Shown piece after piece: positions 1 to 7,052 of a stretch of 15,896 nt of DNA. Location: the NCBI GenBank assembly GCA_938091275.1, contig CALKMY010000234.1, positions 1 to 15,896 of the forward strand, given 5' to 3'. The stretch is from Candidatus Nanopelagicales bacterium. Lineage in GTDB: Bacteria > Actinomycetota > Actinomycetes > S36-B12. The stretch's first letter is position 1; each line of letters starts with the position of its first letter. A program made the translations under genes and the position numbers. The notes under the pieces were generated by a model. The model was not told the origin of the DNA. It ran no database searches and saw nothing but the letters and a program-made list of their open reading frames with translations.

Positions 1-1
1 G

Positions 2-973
2 GTCGAAGCTGCCTTGGGGGAGTGCGGCCACCTATCGATCCATCGCTCGGGAAACGCGATCATTGCTCAGACGCGGGGCCTTACACCGCGCGTCATCATC
101 GCGGGACACCTCGATACCGTCCCGGCGGCGGGCAACGTGCCTCACCGGCTCGACGGTGGACGGCTGTATGGACTCGGCGCGTGTGACATGAAGAGCGGAG
201 TGGCCGTTGCGTTGAAACTCGCTTACGAGATGCGCACGCCCGCGGTCGGTGTTCGCTTCATCTTCTATGACTGTGAGGAAGTGGCGGCCGTTCACAATGG
301 CTTGGCCCGCCTCGTCGCGGAGGAGCCATCGGTTGTTGAAGCCGACGTCGCCATCGTCATGGAGCCAAGCAACGGCATCGTGGAAGGCGGATGTCAGGGG
401 ACGATCCGGGTGGACGTGCGAGTTCCAGGGGAGCGCGCCCACAGCGCGCGCTCGTGGCAAGGAAGCAATGCGGTGCACAGTGCCGGCGAGATTCTCGACC
501 GCTTGAACGGCTATGTGCCGCGAGAGCCCACGGTGGACGGCCTTCGATACCGGGAGGGATTGAACGCCGTAGGAATTCGCGGAGGTGTCGCGGGCAACGT
601 CATTCCCGATGAATGCATCGTCACCGTCAACTACCGCTTCGCCCCCGATGTGTCCGTTGCCGCCGCGATCGACCACCTTCACGAGGTGTTTGACGGGTTC
701 GAGCTCACGGTGGTCGACGAAGCACCCGGTGCGCGTCCAGGGCTGGACCGGACGATTGTTGCATCGTTCGTCGACGCGATGGGCGGGACAGTAGAACCGA
801 AGTTCGGGTGGACGGATGTGGCGCGGTTCTCTGCGTTGGGGACGCCCGCGGTGAACTTCGGTCCGGGTGATCCGACGATCGCGCACTCGGTCGATGAGCA
901 TGTGGACGTGAGCGAGATCCAGCAGGTCTACGCCAAGGTGAGCGCCTGGCTCGACACAGCCGAGAACTTCTAG
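2..973 (+). CDS. dapE: Succinyl-diaminopimelate desuccinylase, 5' end outside the window
   Basis: M20-family zinc peptidase that hydrolyses N-succinyl-LL-2,6-diaminopimelate to LL-diaminopimelate and succinate, in the cytosolic pathway to lysine and peptidoglycan precursors. The reading frame is open from base 2, so the TTG at 14 is unlikely to be the start; 323 residues are visible and roughly 30 N-terminal ones are missing by comparison with the usual length of about 355. Visible metal and catalytic positions (numbered from base 2) are the GHLDTVP motif (H36, D38), CDMKSG (D62), the DCEEV pair (E92, E93), MEPSN (E121) and a C-terminal GDPTIAHSVDEHV segment with the last histidine ligand. 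The lid/dimerisation part (GERAHSARSW onward) and the C-terminal catalytic half are intact. The stop TAG is directly followed by the GTG of the LOG-family gene, so the two are probably co-transcribed. The family is certain; the specific substrate is inferred from close resemblance to actinobacterial DapE. Confidence 0.93.
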   Translation, partial: VEAALGECGHLSIHRSGNAIIAQTRGLTPRVIIAGHLDTVPAAGNVPHRLDGGRLYGLGACDMKSGVAVALKLAYEMRTPAVGVRFIFYDCEEVAAVHNGLARLVAEEPSVVEADVAIVMEPSNGIVEGGCQGTIRVDVRVPGERAHSARSWQGSNAVHSAGEILDRLNGYVPREPTVDGLRYREGLNAVGIRGGVAGNVIPDECIVTVNYRFAPDVSVAAAIDHLHEVFDGFELTVVDEAPGARPGLDRTIVASFVDAMGGTVEPKFGWTDVARFSALGTPAVNFGPGDPTIAHSVDEHVDVSEIQQVYAKVSAWLDTAENF

Positions 974-1555
974 GTGCACGTCGTGCCCCGATCAGTATGC
1001 GTCTTCTGCTCTTCCAGTGAGCTCATTGCGCCTCGGTATCTGACGTTGGCCGACGATGTCGGTGCGGCTCTCGGATCACGAGGCTGGACGTGCGTCTCAG
1101 GTGGCGGGTCTGTGTCCATGATGGGCCGGCTCGCTCGGGCAACGCGTGCAGCAGGCGGTCACACAGTCGGGGTGATTCCGGAGGCGCTGCGGGGTCGAGA
1201 AGTGGCTGATCTCGACGCCGACGAACTCGTCGTGACGCAGAACATGCGAGAGCGCAAAGGCATCATGGACGAGCGCTCGGACGCCTTCCTGGCCTTGCCC
1301 GGGGGAATCGGCACCCTGGAAGAACTCATGGAGGTATGGACAGCAGGAGCCTTGGCCATGCACGACAAGCCGGTCGTCGCTGTGGATCCGTGGGGCGACT
1401 TTGCTCTTCTTCGAGCGCAGGTGGACGCGTGGATTGATGGGGGTTTCGTGAGCCGGGACAGTCTGACCCGCGTGCGGTGGGTCGCCACCGTCGACCACGC
1501 GATTGAGGCGCTGACGGCACCCGTGTTGCCGTCCGCCGATTCCGTGATGGAATGA
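974..1555 (+). CDS. LOG-family protein (TIGR00730), probable nucleoside 5'-monophosphate phosphoribohydrolase
   Basis: A 193-residue Rossmann-fold protein of the LOG family. Characterised members hydrolyse N6-modified adenosine monophosphates or AMP, releasing the free base (cytokinin in plants and some actinobacteria) and ribose 5-phosphate. Family landmarks are present: VSGGGSVSMMG (41-51; the usual form is GGGxxGLMG), GVIPEAL (66-72), the MRERK motif (91-95) and the PGGIGTLEE signature (109-117), which carries the catalytic glutamate. The GTG at 974 abuts the dapE stop with no gap and no good Shine-Dalgarno; the GTG at 983 is an alternative. It leads a compact run with the DivIVA-motif gene (4-base gap) and the SRPBCC gene. 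A LOG gene near dapE also occurs in mycobacteria (Rv1205, from memory). Older annotation calls such proteins lysine decarboxylase, which is not supported. The physiological substrate is unknown. Confidence 0.9.
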   Translation: MHVVPRSVCVFCSSSELIAPRYLTLADDVGAALGSRGWTCVSGGGSVSMMGRLARATRAAGGHTVGVIPEALRGREVADLDADELVVTQNMRERKGIMDERSDAFLALPGGIGTLEELMEVWTAGALAMHDKPVVAVDPWGDFALLRAQVDAWIDGGFVSRDSLTRVRWVATVDHAIEALTAPVLPSADSVME

Positions 1556-1559
1556 CGAC

Positions 1560-1799
1560 GTGGGCGTGGTCTTCTTCCTGATCGGTGCCGCTGTTGTGGC
1601 GGCCATCGCATGGTTTGTCGTCGGCAAATTCGAGGTGTGGCTTCCCGATGCTGGGAGCGATCTGAAGCCGAATACCCGAGATAACGACCCGGCCTTCGAC
1701 GTCGTCCTTCGAGGTTACCGAATGGACGAGGTCGACGACACGATCGCGCAGCTGCAAGCAGAGATCGAGTCCTTGCGCACGAACGATCACCAACGATGA
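1560..1799 (+). CDS. Small single-pass membrane protein with DivIVA-type motif
   Basis: A 79-residue protein. Residues 2-22 form one hydrophobic transmembrane helix, followed by a charged linker and a short DivIVA-like segment, FDVVLRGYRMDEVDD (46-60), that continues into a heptad-like helix (TIAQLQAEIESL). The F-x-x-x-x-RGY-x-x-x-EVD pattern is the hallmark of the DivIVA N-terminal domain, which binds curved membrane or partner proteins at cell poles and septa. Here the domain is cut to its core and tethered by its own helix, so it may be an adaptor to the DivIVA/Wag31 polar growth machinery; that role is inferred. Start GTG at 1560, 4 bases after the LOG stop; the GTG at 1566 in the same frame is possible. 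Its ATGA overlaps the start of the SRPBCC gene, implying translational coupling. Small DivIVA-motif genes occur at this place in other actinobacteria, so it is likely real despite its size. Confidence 0.8.
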   Translation: MGVVFFLIGAAVVAAIAWFVVGKFEVWLPDAGSDLKPNTRDNDPAFDVVLRGYRMDEVDDTIAQLQAEIESLRTNDHQR

Positions 1800-2251
1800 C
1801 CGCTCATCTGTCCCTCGACGTCATCGTGAATGCTCCGGTGGAATCGGTGTTCGATGCGTTCACGCAGTGGTCTCGACAAGACGAATGGATGATGGGAACG
1901 CGGGTCGAGGTGCGCCACGGAGACGGCCGCAGCCGCTATTCCGAGATCGCCGGGTGGACGGGAATCGGTCCGATTGGCTTTTGGGACACGATGACGATCA
2001 CGCGGTGGGAGCCGCCTTATCGGGTGGATGTTATGCACACGGGAGCACTGGTGCGAGGGACCGGAACGATGGAAGTGCTCGCCCTTCCCGATGGCCGCAG
2101 TCGTTTCGTGTGGAGCGAAGGGCTGGTTCCACCCCTGGGCGCTCTCGGTCGAGTGGGGTGGCCGGTGGTGAAGCCGGCGTTCGCCGCCGGTGTCCGCAAG
2201 TCCCTGCGGGTATTTGCTGCCTTGGTGGAGTCCGGCACCCTGCCGCGCTGA
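1796..2251 (+). CDS. SRPBCC (START/polyketide-cyclase-like) family protein
   Basis: A 151-residue protein with the usual N-terminal pattern of the SRPBCC helix-grip fold: a first strand (HLSLDVIVNAPVESVFDAFTQW, visible as residues 4-25) in which the APxExVFxxFT motif begins the first helix. Alternating strands follow (RVEVRHGDG, GFWDTMTITRWEPPYRVDV, GTMEVLALPDGRSRFVWSEGL), then a long C-terminal helix ending KSLRVFAALVESG. Members bind hydrophobic ligands in a central cavity; nothing in the sequence identifies the ligand or a catalytic residue. The start ATG lies in the ATGA overlap with the preceding DivIVA-motif gene and has no Shine-Dalgarno of its own, so it is probably translated by coupling. 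It is the last gene of the dapE-LOG-DivIVA run before the promoter region of the DUF3117 gene. Fold assignment is firm; function is unknown. Confidence 0.85.
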   Translation: MTAHLSLDVIVNAPVESVFDAFTQWSRQDEWMMGTRVEVRHGDGRSRYSEIAGWTGIGPIGFWDTMTITRWEPPYRVDVMHTGALVRGTGTMEVLALPDGRSRFVWSEGLVPPLGALGRVGWPVVKPAFAAGVRKSLRVFAALVESGTLPR

Positions 2252-2267
2252 CATCTCGGCGACCGGG

Positions 2268-2273
2268 GATAAT
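2268..2273 (+). promoter_or_regulatory. Probable -10 element for the DUF3117 gene
   Basis: GATAAT matches the TATAAT consensus at five of six bases and lies 16 bases after the SRPBCC stop. Transcription would start near 2280, leaving a leader of about 83 bases before the DUF3117 start. I see no convincing -35 hexamer at 16-18 bases upstream. The leader 2280-2362 holds no recognisable riboswitch. Confidence 0.4.
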
Positions 2274-2362
2274 AGGCGCCTCAGGCTGGCGTGGGTACGC
2301 GAGCCGTGATTTCCCGGGGCGCTTCCCAGGCGTTTCGAGGTGACACACGGAAGGGGACAGAT

Positions 2363-2533
2363 ATGGCCGCGATGAAGCCACGAACGGGCGATGGCCCGCT
2401 CGAGGTGACCAAGGAGGGTCGGGGTTATGTCATGCGGGTACCCCTCGAAGGTGGCGGTCGCCTCGTCGTCGAATTGAACGCCGAAGAAGTCAAGAACCTC
2501 GGCGAAGCCCTCACGGGCGCTCTTCCGTCCTAG
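2363..2533 (+). CDS. DUF3117 domain-containing protein
   Basis: A 56-residue protein matching the short, strongly conserved actinobacterial DUF3117 family (M. tuberculosis Rv1211, from memory). It starts MAAMKPRTGDGPLEVTKEGR, then has a two-strand pattern (GYVMRVPLEGGGRLVVEL) and a C-terminal helix (NAEEVKNLGEALTGAL). No transmembrane segment or catalytic motif is visible and the function is unknown. The start is set by a good Shine-Dalgarno, AAGGGGA at 2351-2357, five bases before the ATG at 2363; the frame is open further upstream to 2291, but family length and the ribosome site favour 2363. The gene stands alone, with its own probable promoter upstream and a converging methyltransferase gene downstream. 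Its near-universal retention in actinobacteria at small size suggests a housekeeping or regulatory part, but that is inference. Confidence 0.9.
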   Translation: MAAMKPRTGDGPLEVTKEGRGYVMRVPLEGGGRLVVELNAEEVKNLGEALTGALPS

Positions 2534-2546
2534 TCCACGCGTCGTT

Positions 2547-2588
2547 GCACCGACCCGGTGCGCCCTTGGGGCGGCGGCGTCCCCCGAG
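2547..2588. terminator. Candidate terminator hairpins between convergent genes
   Basis: Two hairpins follow the DUF3117 stop. The first is a perfect six-base stem GCACCG/CGGTGC (2547-2552 with 2556-2561, three-base loop). The second is CTTGGGG pairing with CCCCGAG (2565-2571 with 2582-2588, one G-U pair). Neither has a T run, as is common in GC-rich actinobacteria. The position between the rightward DUF3117 gene and the leftward methyltransferase gene suits a bidirectional terminator. The rest of the 108-base gap shows nothing. Confidence 0.35.
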
Positions 2589-2641
2589 GCTTGGCCTGTG
2601 CGTCTCCCGGCGGGTGACGTCTCGCTATCGCAGAAGGATTT

Positions 2642-3301
2642 CTAGTCGCGGCGGCGTAGGCACGCCACGAGCATCCCGTTTCCCTCGGCGAGAGGCGTTG
2701 CGGCCCAATCTGCGTCCCGCCTCATCAGTTCGGCGAGCTCTTTGACGGCCATCGCCTCGACGTCCCGGCGGGCGGGATCGGCAACCATGTCGTCCTCCCC
2801 GATACCGAGAAAAGCAACCACGCCACCGATACGCAAGAGGCGTTTGGCCTGGTCCAACATGGCCGGGTACTCACCTCGATCGGCGTCGACGACAACGACG
2901 TCGTAGGCGCCGTCGGACATGCGAGGAAGAACATCCAACGCCCGACCAGCAATCAGGCGAGCGCGGGACGGCTCATGTCCGAGAGACACCAGTGCCTCAC
3001 GCGCGTGCCGTTGGTACTCGGCTTCGGTGTCGATGCTGGTCAACACGCCTCCGGGCGTCATTCCCTCGAGAAGTGCCGCTCCGGATACTCCTGTCCCGGT
3101 GCCGACCTCGACGACTGTCTGGGCTTGCACGCTTGCTGCAAGGAAGGTCAGGAAGCGACCGGTCGCGGGAGAGGCGGGTGAGATTCCGAACTCCCGGGCC
3201 CGTTCCCGAGCAGCTTCCACCGGCTCTGGTTCGGGAATCCAGGAGTCAGCAAATTGGGCGAAGGTGACGGTGGATGGGGAGTTCGGCGATGTCGATGACA
3301 T
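2642..3301 (-). CDS. SAM-dependent O-methyltransferase (class I, catechol-O-methyltransferase-like)
   Basis: A 219-residue protein of the O-methyltransferase family 3 type, equivalent by position and pattern to M. tuberculosis Rv1220c (from memory). Motif I, VVEVGTGTGVSG (63-74), binds S-adenosylmethionine; GVLTSID (85-91) gives the acidic residue for the ribose; YDVVVVDADRGEY (133-145) matches the family's DAxKxxY metal-binding motif, with Arg in place of the usual Lys. The C-terminal LLRIGGVVAFLG is the usual post-motif III strand. The acceptor substrate is unknown. The ATG at 3301-3299 is preceded by a purine-rich AGAGAGGG. The gene is divergent from htrA across 159 bases. In mycobacteria the sigE and rseA genes lie in that gap; here they do not. 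Confidence 0.88.
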   Translation of the reverse strand: MSSTSPNSPSTVTFAQFADSWIPEPEPVEAARERAREFGISPASPATGRFLTFLAASVQAQTVVEVGTGTGVSGAALLEGMTPGGVLTSIDTEAEYQRHAREALVSLGHEPSRARLIAGRALDVLPRMSDGAYDVVVVDADRGEYPAMLDQAKRLLRIGGVVAFLGIGEDDMVADPARRDVEAMAVKELAELMRRDADWAATPLAEGNGMLVACLRRRD

Positions 3302-3332
3302 GGGGGACGCCCTCTCTTCCTCGTCCCGGTAT

Positions 3333-3350
3333 TGGCGGCTTTCTCCGCCA
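3333..3350. promoter_or_regulatory. Inverted repeat in the methyltransferase-htrA divergent spacer
   Basis: TGGCGG at 3333-3338 and CCGCCA at 3345-3350 form perfect six-base arms around a six-base CTTTCT spacer. It lies 32 bases from the methyltransferase start and about 110 from the htrA start, a reasonable place for an operator serving either gene, or a hairpin in the methyltransferase leader. A TAGCCT hexamer at 3411-3416 is a possible htrA -10. The regulator is unknown. Confidence 0.3.
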
Positions 3351-3460
3351 TCCTTTGGGGCCTCTGCAATGCGACGCCCCCGTGGATGTGCCCCGGGATC
3401 GATCGCAGCCTAGCCTTAGAGACGACAGGGTGAGGATTTCCAGAAAGGTGGCTGAGGTTC

Positions 3461-4849
3461 GTGAGTGACGACAGGCCCTCCGAGGGCTCGGGCGTTCCCC
3501 CCCAGCCGGCCACGGACGGTCCCCCTGCACGTCCGGACCCTTCGCCGATTCCCCCTCAGCCCGCCGCGCCTCAGCCCACCGCGCCCCAGGGCCCGCCCAC
3601 GCCGGCGATGCCAGCCCGCTACCCGAATTTCGTGGCCTACGGGGCGAGCCCCCCTCCTCCGGGTGCGGGGTCCGTTCCCGGCGGTTACCCGCCATCGGCT
3701 CCCGGCCAGCCGTCGGGCTTCGGTGGCTCCACCTCGAGGCGATCGGGCATGGGCCTGTGGGGCGTCATCGCGGTCGCAACAATCGTGTCGTTGATCGTGG
3801 GGTCTTTCGCAGGGCTCGCTGGTTACGTCGTCGGTCAAGCGGTGGACTCGGCGAGTTCGACGAGTTCTGCAACTCTCGCAGCGCCGGCTCCTCAACTATC
3901 GACTATCCCGTCAGACCCGATCCCCGCGGATCAGATGCCAGAGTCGGTGTCGGAGATGGTGTCTGCGGTTCTTCCCGGGGTGGTCTCCATCGCTATCGAT
4001 AGTCGCGATGAGCGCGGCAGCGGATCCGGCTTTGTGATTCGTCCTGATGGATACATCTTGACCAATAACCATGTCGCTGCTCCCGCGGCCGATGGTGGAT
4101 CGTTGAGAGTCTTCTTCGAGAACGGCGACAGCGCAGACGCGGAGATTGTCGGCCGAAACTCCGCATACGACCTGGCGGTGTTGAAGATCGACGCGGACAA
4201 TCTTCCGGTTGTTCGATTGGGAGACTCCGATGCGGTCACGGTTGGGGATCTCGCCGTCGCCATTGGAGCGCCGCTGGGTCTTCAGGGAACGGTGACCGCC
4301 GGCATCATCTCCTCCCTGGATCGACCGGTGACCGCCGGTGGTCAAGGAGAGATGGCCTACATCAACGCGTTGCAAACCGACGCGGCGATCAACCCGGGGA
4401 ACTCCGGCGGGCCGCTGCTGAACAGTGCGGGGCAGGTGATCGGCGTGAACTCGGCCATCGCCACGTTGGCGCCGACGTTCACCGGTGAAGCCGGGTCGAT
4501 AGGTCTCGGGTTCGCGATCCCGGTGAATTCCGCGCGACGCATCGCCGAGGAGATCATCGCGACGGGTGACTCCAAGACACCCATCATCGGTGTCACGCTC
4601 GATACGTCCTATACCGACGGTGGATCCCGGATCAGTGAGGTGAATCCGGGTGGACCGGCGGAAGCTGCCGGACTACGCAGCGGCGACATCATCACTGCTC
4701 TCGCGGGACGAGAGACGAGCGACTCGACAGAGCTTGTCGTGGCGATTCGGGACTTCGCTCCCGGAGACACCGTGGGCATCACCTACCTGCGCAGCGGGGA
4801 GTCCCAGACCGTCGATCTCGTTCTTGGTGGCTCGGAAGACATCGGTTGA
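3461..4849 (+). CDS. htrA: Membrane-anchored HtrA/DegP-type serine protease with PDZ domain
   Basis: A 462-residue trypsin-like protease that acts outside the membrane on misfolded or signalling proteins. Residues 1-95 are a cytoplasmic, proline-rich low-complexity tail. Residues 98-125 form a single transmembrane helix, followed by a Ser/Thr/Ala linker (127-150). The protease domain spans about 165-365 with a complete triad: His204 in TNNHV, Asp237 in SAYDLAV, Ser315 in GNSGG. One PDZ domain follows (about 373-457, GVTLD to VDLVLGG). The start GTG at 3461 has a good Shine-Dalgarno (GAAAGGTGG, 3443-3451). tatB begins one base after the stop, an htrA-tatB pairing also seen in mycobacteria (Rv1223-Rv1224, from memory). 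There htrA follows the envelope-stress sigma factor gene sigE and its anti-sigma gene rseA; those are missing here. Function is certain at family level; targets are unknown. Confidence 0.95.
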   Translation: MSDDRPSEGSGVPPQPATDGPPARPDPSPIPPQPAAPQPTAPQGPPTPAMPARYPNFVAYGASPPPPGAGSVPGGYPPSAPGQPSGFGGSTSRRSGMGLWGVIAVATIVSLIVGSFAGLAGYVVGQAVDSASSTSSATLAAPAPQLSTIPSDPIPADQMPESVSEMVSAVLPGVVSIAIDSRDERGSGSGFVIRPDGYILTNNHVAAPAADGGSLRVFFENGDSADAEIVGRNSAYDLAVLKIDADNLPVVRLGDSDAVTVGDLAVAIGAPLGLQGTVTAGIISSLDRPVTAGGQGEMAYINALQTDAAINPGNSGGPLLNSAGQVIGVNSAIATLAPTFTGEAGSIGLGFAIPVNSARRIAEEIIATGDSKTPIIGVTLDTSYTDGGSRISEVNPGGPAEAAGLRSGDIITALAGRETSDSTELVVAIRDFAPGDTVGITYLRSGESQTVDLVLGGSEDIG

Positions 4850-4850
4850 G

Positions 4851-5204
4851 ATGTTCGACATCGGTATCGGTGAATTGGTTGCCCTCGCGGTGATCGGACT
4901 GTTGATCTTCGGGCCCGAACGGCTGCCCAAGGCAGCCGCCGATGCCGGCCGGTGGGTGCGCCAGATTCGTGAGATGGCGTCGTCGGCGCGCAAGGAGATC
5001 GTGGACTCCGCCGGCGTCGACCTGGCGGACTCGGTGGACAGTTTCAAGAGTTTGAGTGAACTGCATCCCAAGCGCCTGATGTCTGGGCTCTTGGACGACG
5101 ATGACGCCTCGGCAGCGGCCGGTGCTGCAGACTCCGGCGACGGTGGCACATCGACAGACGCACCGAAGAAGCCGGCGCAGACCTTCGACCCGGATCTTTC
5201 CTAA
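4851..5204 (+). CDS. tatB: Sec-independent protein translocase subunit TatB
   Basis: A 117-residue TatA/B-family protein. It begins MFDIGIGELVALAVIGLLIF, a very short N-terminus and transmembrane helix (about 3-20), then the family's FGPERLPKAAADAGRWVRQIR hinge and amphipathic helix (20-40). The acidic residue at position 8 (Glu in GIGEL) and the FGPERLP hinge are typical of TatB. A long charged C-terminal region with a DDDDASAAAGAAD stretch is probably disordered. TatB works with TatC in recognising twin-arginine signal peptides; no tatC or tatA is in the window. The ATG at 4851 is one base beyond the htrA stop (TGAGATG), so translation is likely coupled to htrA; the frame is open further upstream within htrA but the family start is clear. 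The 61-base gap to the converging mrp gene shows no convincing terminator. Confidence 0.93.
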   Translation: MFDIGIGELVALAVIGLLIFGPERLPKAAADAGRWVRQIREMASSARKEIVDSAGVDLADSVDSFKSLSELHPKRLMSGLLDDDDASAAAGAADSGDGGTSTDAPKKPAQTFDPDLS

Positions 5205-5265
5205 GCCTGATTTTTCCTGGGTCTTCTCCGGGACGTTTCGGTGATGCGCGCCCGGCTGGCCGTGA

Positions 5266-6408
5266 TCAGCGTCCGTTAGGCGAAATACCCAATTGCATTC
5301 CGGCGAGGCCGCGGGGTCGGGCTCCTAGGTGCGCGGCGATATCCGTCAGCGCGACGCTCGCCGGAGCCTGCGGCTCAGAAATGACCAGAGGGTGTCCGCT
5401 GTCTCCACCCTCGCGGAGTCGCGGGTCGAAGGGGATCTTGCCGAGGACGGGTACCTCGGTCCCGAGTGTCGACGTGAGTTGCTCGGCGACGAGGTCGCCC
5501 CCGCCCACACCAAAGAGATCCAACGGCTCCCCGCAGTGCGGACACGGAAATGAACTCATGTTCTCGACGACACCGAGGACCTTCTGGTGAGTCTGCTCGG
5601 CGAGGGTTCCTGCCCGTACCGCGACATCCGATGATCCCAACTGCGGCGTCGTCACCACGATGATCTCCGCATGCGGCAGCAGTTGAGCGGTGGAAATCGC
5701 GATGTCTCCGGTACCGGGAGGCAGGTCCAGAAGAAGGATGTCGAGATCTCCCCACCAGACGTCGGACAGGAACTGCTCGAGGGCTCGGTGCAGCATCGGC
5801 CCGCGAAACGCCACGGGCGTCTCGACTCCTCCCGGTTTGAACGGCAACATCGACATGATCCGAACTCCATGAGCCTGTGGTGGCATCAGCATTCCCTCGA
5901 CCATGGTCGGAGGGTTCGTGGCGCCGAGGATGCGAGGTATGGAGTGCCCGTACACATCGGCGTCGAGCAGGCCGACGCTTAGGCCCTGGCTCGCGAGAGA
6001 GACGGCGAGGTTGGCGGTGACGGAAGACTTACCGACGCCTCCTTTGCCGGAAGCGATCGCGAAGATTTTGGTGGTTGATCCGGGTTGGGTGAAGGGGATC
6101 TCGCGCTGATCATGACCGCGGAGAAGCTTCTTTAGGTCGGCGCGCTGCCCGTCGCTCATGACGTCGAGCTCGACATTCACCGCCGAAACGTCGGGCACCT
6201 GCATGACCGCGTCAACTACCCGATCGGTGATGGTGCTGCGCATGGGACAGCCCTCGACGGTGAGGTAGATGCCGACATCGACGACACCACCGTCGTGAAT
6301 GTCGACACCCTTGAGCATGCCGATTTCGGTGATCGACCGATGGATTTCGGGGTCCTGAACGGTCGCGAGTGCTGCGTGAATGGCATCGGCGTTGGGGTTA
6401 GGGGGCAC
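5266..6408 (-). CDS. mrp: Mrp/ApbC-type iron-sulfur cluster carrier ATPase
   Basis: A 380-residue cytosolic P-loop ATPase that binds and passes on [4Fe-4S] clusters. Residues about 7-83 form an MIP18/DUF59 domain (VQDPEIHRSITEIGML; VEGCP with Cys54). The MRP/NBP35 domain follows, with the deviant Walker A GKGGVGKSS (121-129), switch I region DADVYGHSIPR (149-159), Walker B-like ILLLDLPPGTGD (224-235) and the CPHC pair (Cys289, Cys292) that bridges a cluster between two subunits. All key residues are present. Start GTG at 6408-6406 lacks a clear Shine-Dalgarno. The gene lies 20 bases downstream of the DUF1003 gene and, with the MgtE-N/CBS gene, forms a leftward unit that matches Rv1232c-Rv1231c-Rv1229c order in M. 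tuberculosis (from memory). It converges on tatB. Confidence 0.95.
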   Translation of the reverse strand: MPPNPNADAIHAALATVQDPEIHRSITEIGMLKGVDIHDGGVVDVGIYLTVEGCPMRSTITDRVVDAVMQVPDVSAVNVELDVMSDGQRADLKKLLRGHDQREIPFTQPGSTTKIFAIASGKGGVGKSSVTANLAVSLASQGLSVGLLDADVYGHSIPRILGATNPPTMVEGMLMPPQAHGVRIMSMLPFKPGGVETPVAFRGPMLHRALEQFLSDVWWGDLDILLLDLPPGTGDIAISTAQLLPHAEIIVVTTPQLGSSDVAVRAGTLAEQTHQKVLGVVENMSSFPCPHCGEPLDLFGVGGGDLVAEQLTSTLGTEVPVLGKIPFDPRLREGGDSGHPLVISEPQAPASVALTDIAAHLGARPRGLAGMQLGISPNGR

Positions 6409-6428
6409 ACCCCGATGGTATTGGCCGA

Positions 6429-7052
6429 CTAGGCGGGTGGCGAATCCTCTGGATCGGCTTCGGTGGCCGACGCCGAGGTCCGGGGACGGTCACCGTATTC
6501 CTGGGAGTTCACAACATCGGAATTCACAACTTCGGAATTGAGATCGCGCCGATCGGCTTCGAGTTGATCCAGACGAGTCATGATGGCGTCCAAAGTCTCA
6601 CGCAATTCACTGCGAACGTAGTCCCGGGACGCGAGTTCTCCGAGAGACGTGCGTAAGGAGGCCACCTCGCGGGCGAGATAGTCGCTATCGGCGAGCATTC
6701 GCTCATTGCGCTGACGATCCTCTTGATACTGGACACGATCGCGGTCTGTTTGCCGGTTCTGGGCCAGAAGAATCAGGGGTGCCGCGTAGGACGCCTGGAC
6801 GGACAGCAGCAGAGTCAAAAAGATGAACGGGTAGGCATCCGGCTGGATTCCCCCCGGCGCGAAGACGTTGAAGGCAACCCACATCAAGATGACGACCGTC
6901 ATCCAGGCGATGAAGGCCCAGGAGCCGATGAACCGGGCGACCCGTTCCGATATGCGACCAAAGCGCTCGGAGTCGTAACTGGGGCGAATGCCGCGGGTCG
7001 TCTCGATGGGCTGGTCAACGGCGCTGTGACCGCGGCGACCGGCGCTAGCCAT
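6429..7052 (-). CDS. DUF1003 domain membrane protein with C-terminal coiled coil
   Basis: A 207-residue protein. The DUF1003 core holds two transmembrane helices, roughly 41-65 (FIGSWAFIAWMTVVILMWVAF) and 73-95 (YPFIFLTLLLSVQASYAAP), joined by a short loop. It ends in the family signature LILLAQNRQTDRDRVQYQ, which puts a charged helix next to the membrane. A heptad-patterned segment (about 105-175) should form a coiled coil, followed by a disordered acidic tail with an NSEVV-NSDVV repeat. The family's function is unknown. The ATG at 7052 overlaps the 3' end of the MgtE-N/CBS gene by 8 bases; the frame runs open further upstream to 7220 but that part only shadows the neighbour. Tight coupling with a CBS-domain protein and mrp suggests a shared role, perhaps in metal or membrane homeostasis, but this is speculative. 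Confidence 0.88.
   Translation of the reverse strand: MASAGRRGHSAVDQPIETTRGIRPSYDSERFGRISERVARFIGSWAFIAWMTVVILMWVAFNVFAPGGIQPDAYPFIFLTLLLSVQASYAAPLILLAQNRQTDRDRVQYQEDRQRNERMLADSDYLAREVASLRTSLGELASRDYVRSELRETLDAIMTRLDQLEADRRDLNSEVVNSDVVNSQEYGDRPRTSASATEADPEDSPPA
6508..6537. repeat. Two-copy 15-base tandem repeat inside the DUF1003 gene
   Basis: TTCACAACATCGGAA (6508-6522) is followed at once by TTCACAACTTCGGAA (6523-6537), with one mismatch. On the coding strand it gives the in-frame pentapeptides NSEVV and NSDVV in the disordered tail. It looks like a recent slippage duplication. Confidence 0.8.

Noticed and set aside
32..979. 315-codon open frame on the minus strand opposite dapE
   Set aside because: Antisense shadow of a well-supported GC-rich gene; the translation has no recognisable domain and is rich in Arg and His.
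2291..2362. N-terminal extension of the DUF3117 frame from GTG 2291
   Set aside because: A good Shine-Dalgarno and the conserved family N-terminus fix the start at 2363.
2545..2745. 66-codon plus-strand frame after the DUF3117 gene
   Set aside because: Arg-rich translation, no ribosome site, and it runs into the 3' end of the methyltransferase gene.
2919..3413. 164-codon plus-strand frame opposite the methyltransferase
   Set aside because: Antisense shadow; the minus-strand frame carries all methyltransferase motifs.
5205..5265. Terminator between tatB and mrp
   Set aside because: Only a CCCGGA/TCCGGG pairing with a loop of about 30 bases can be drawn; too weak to call.
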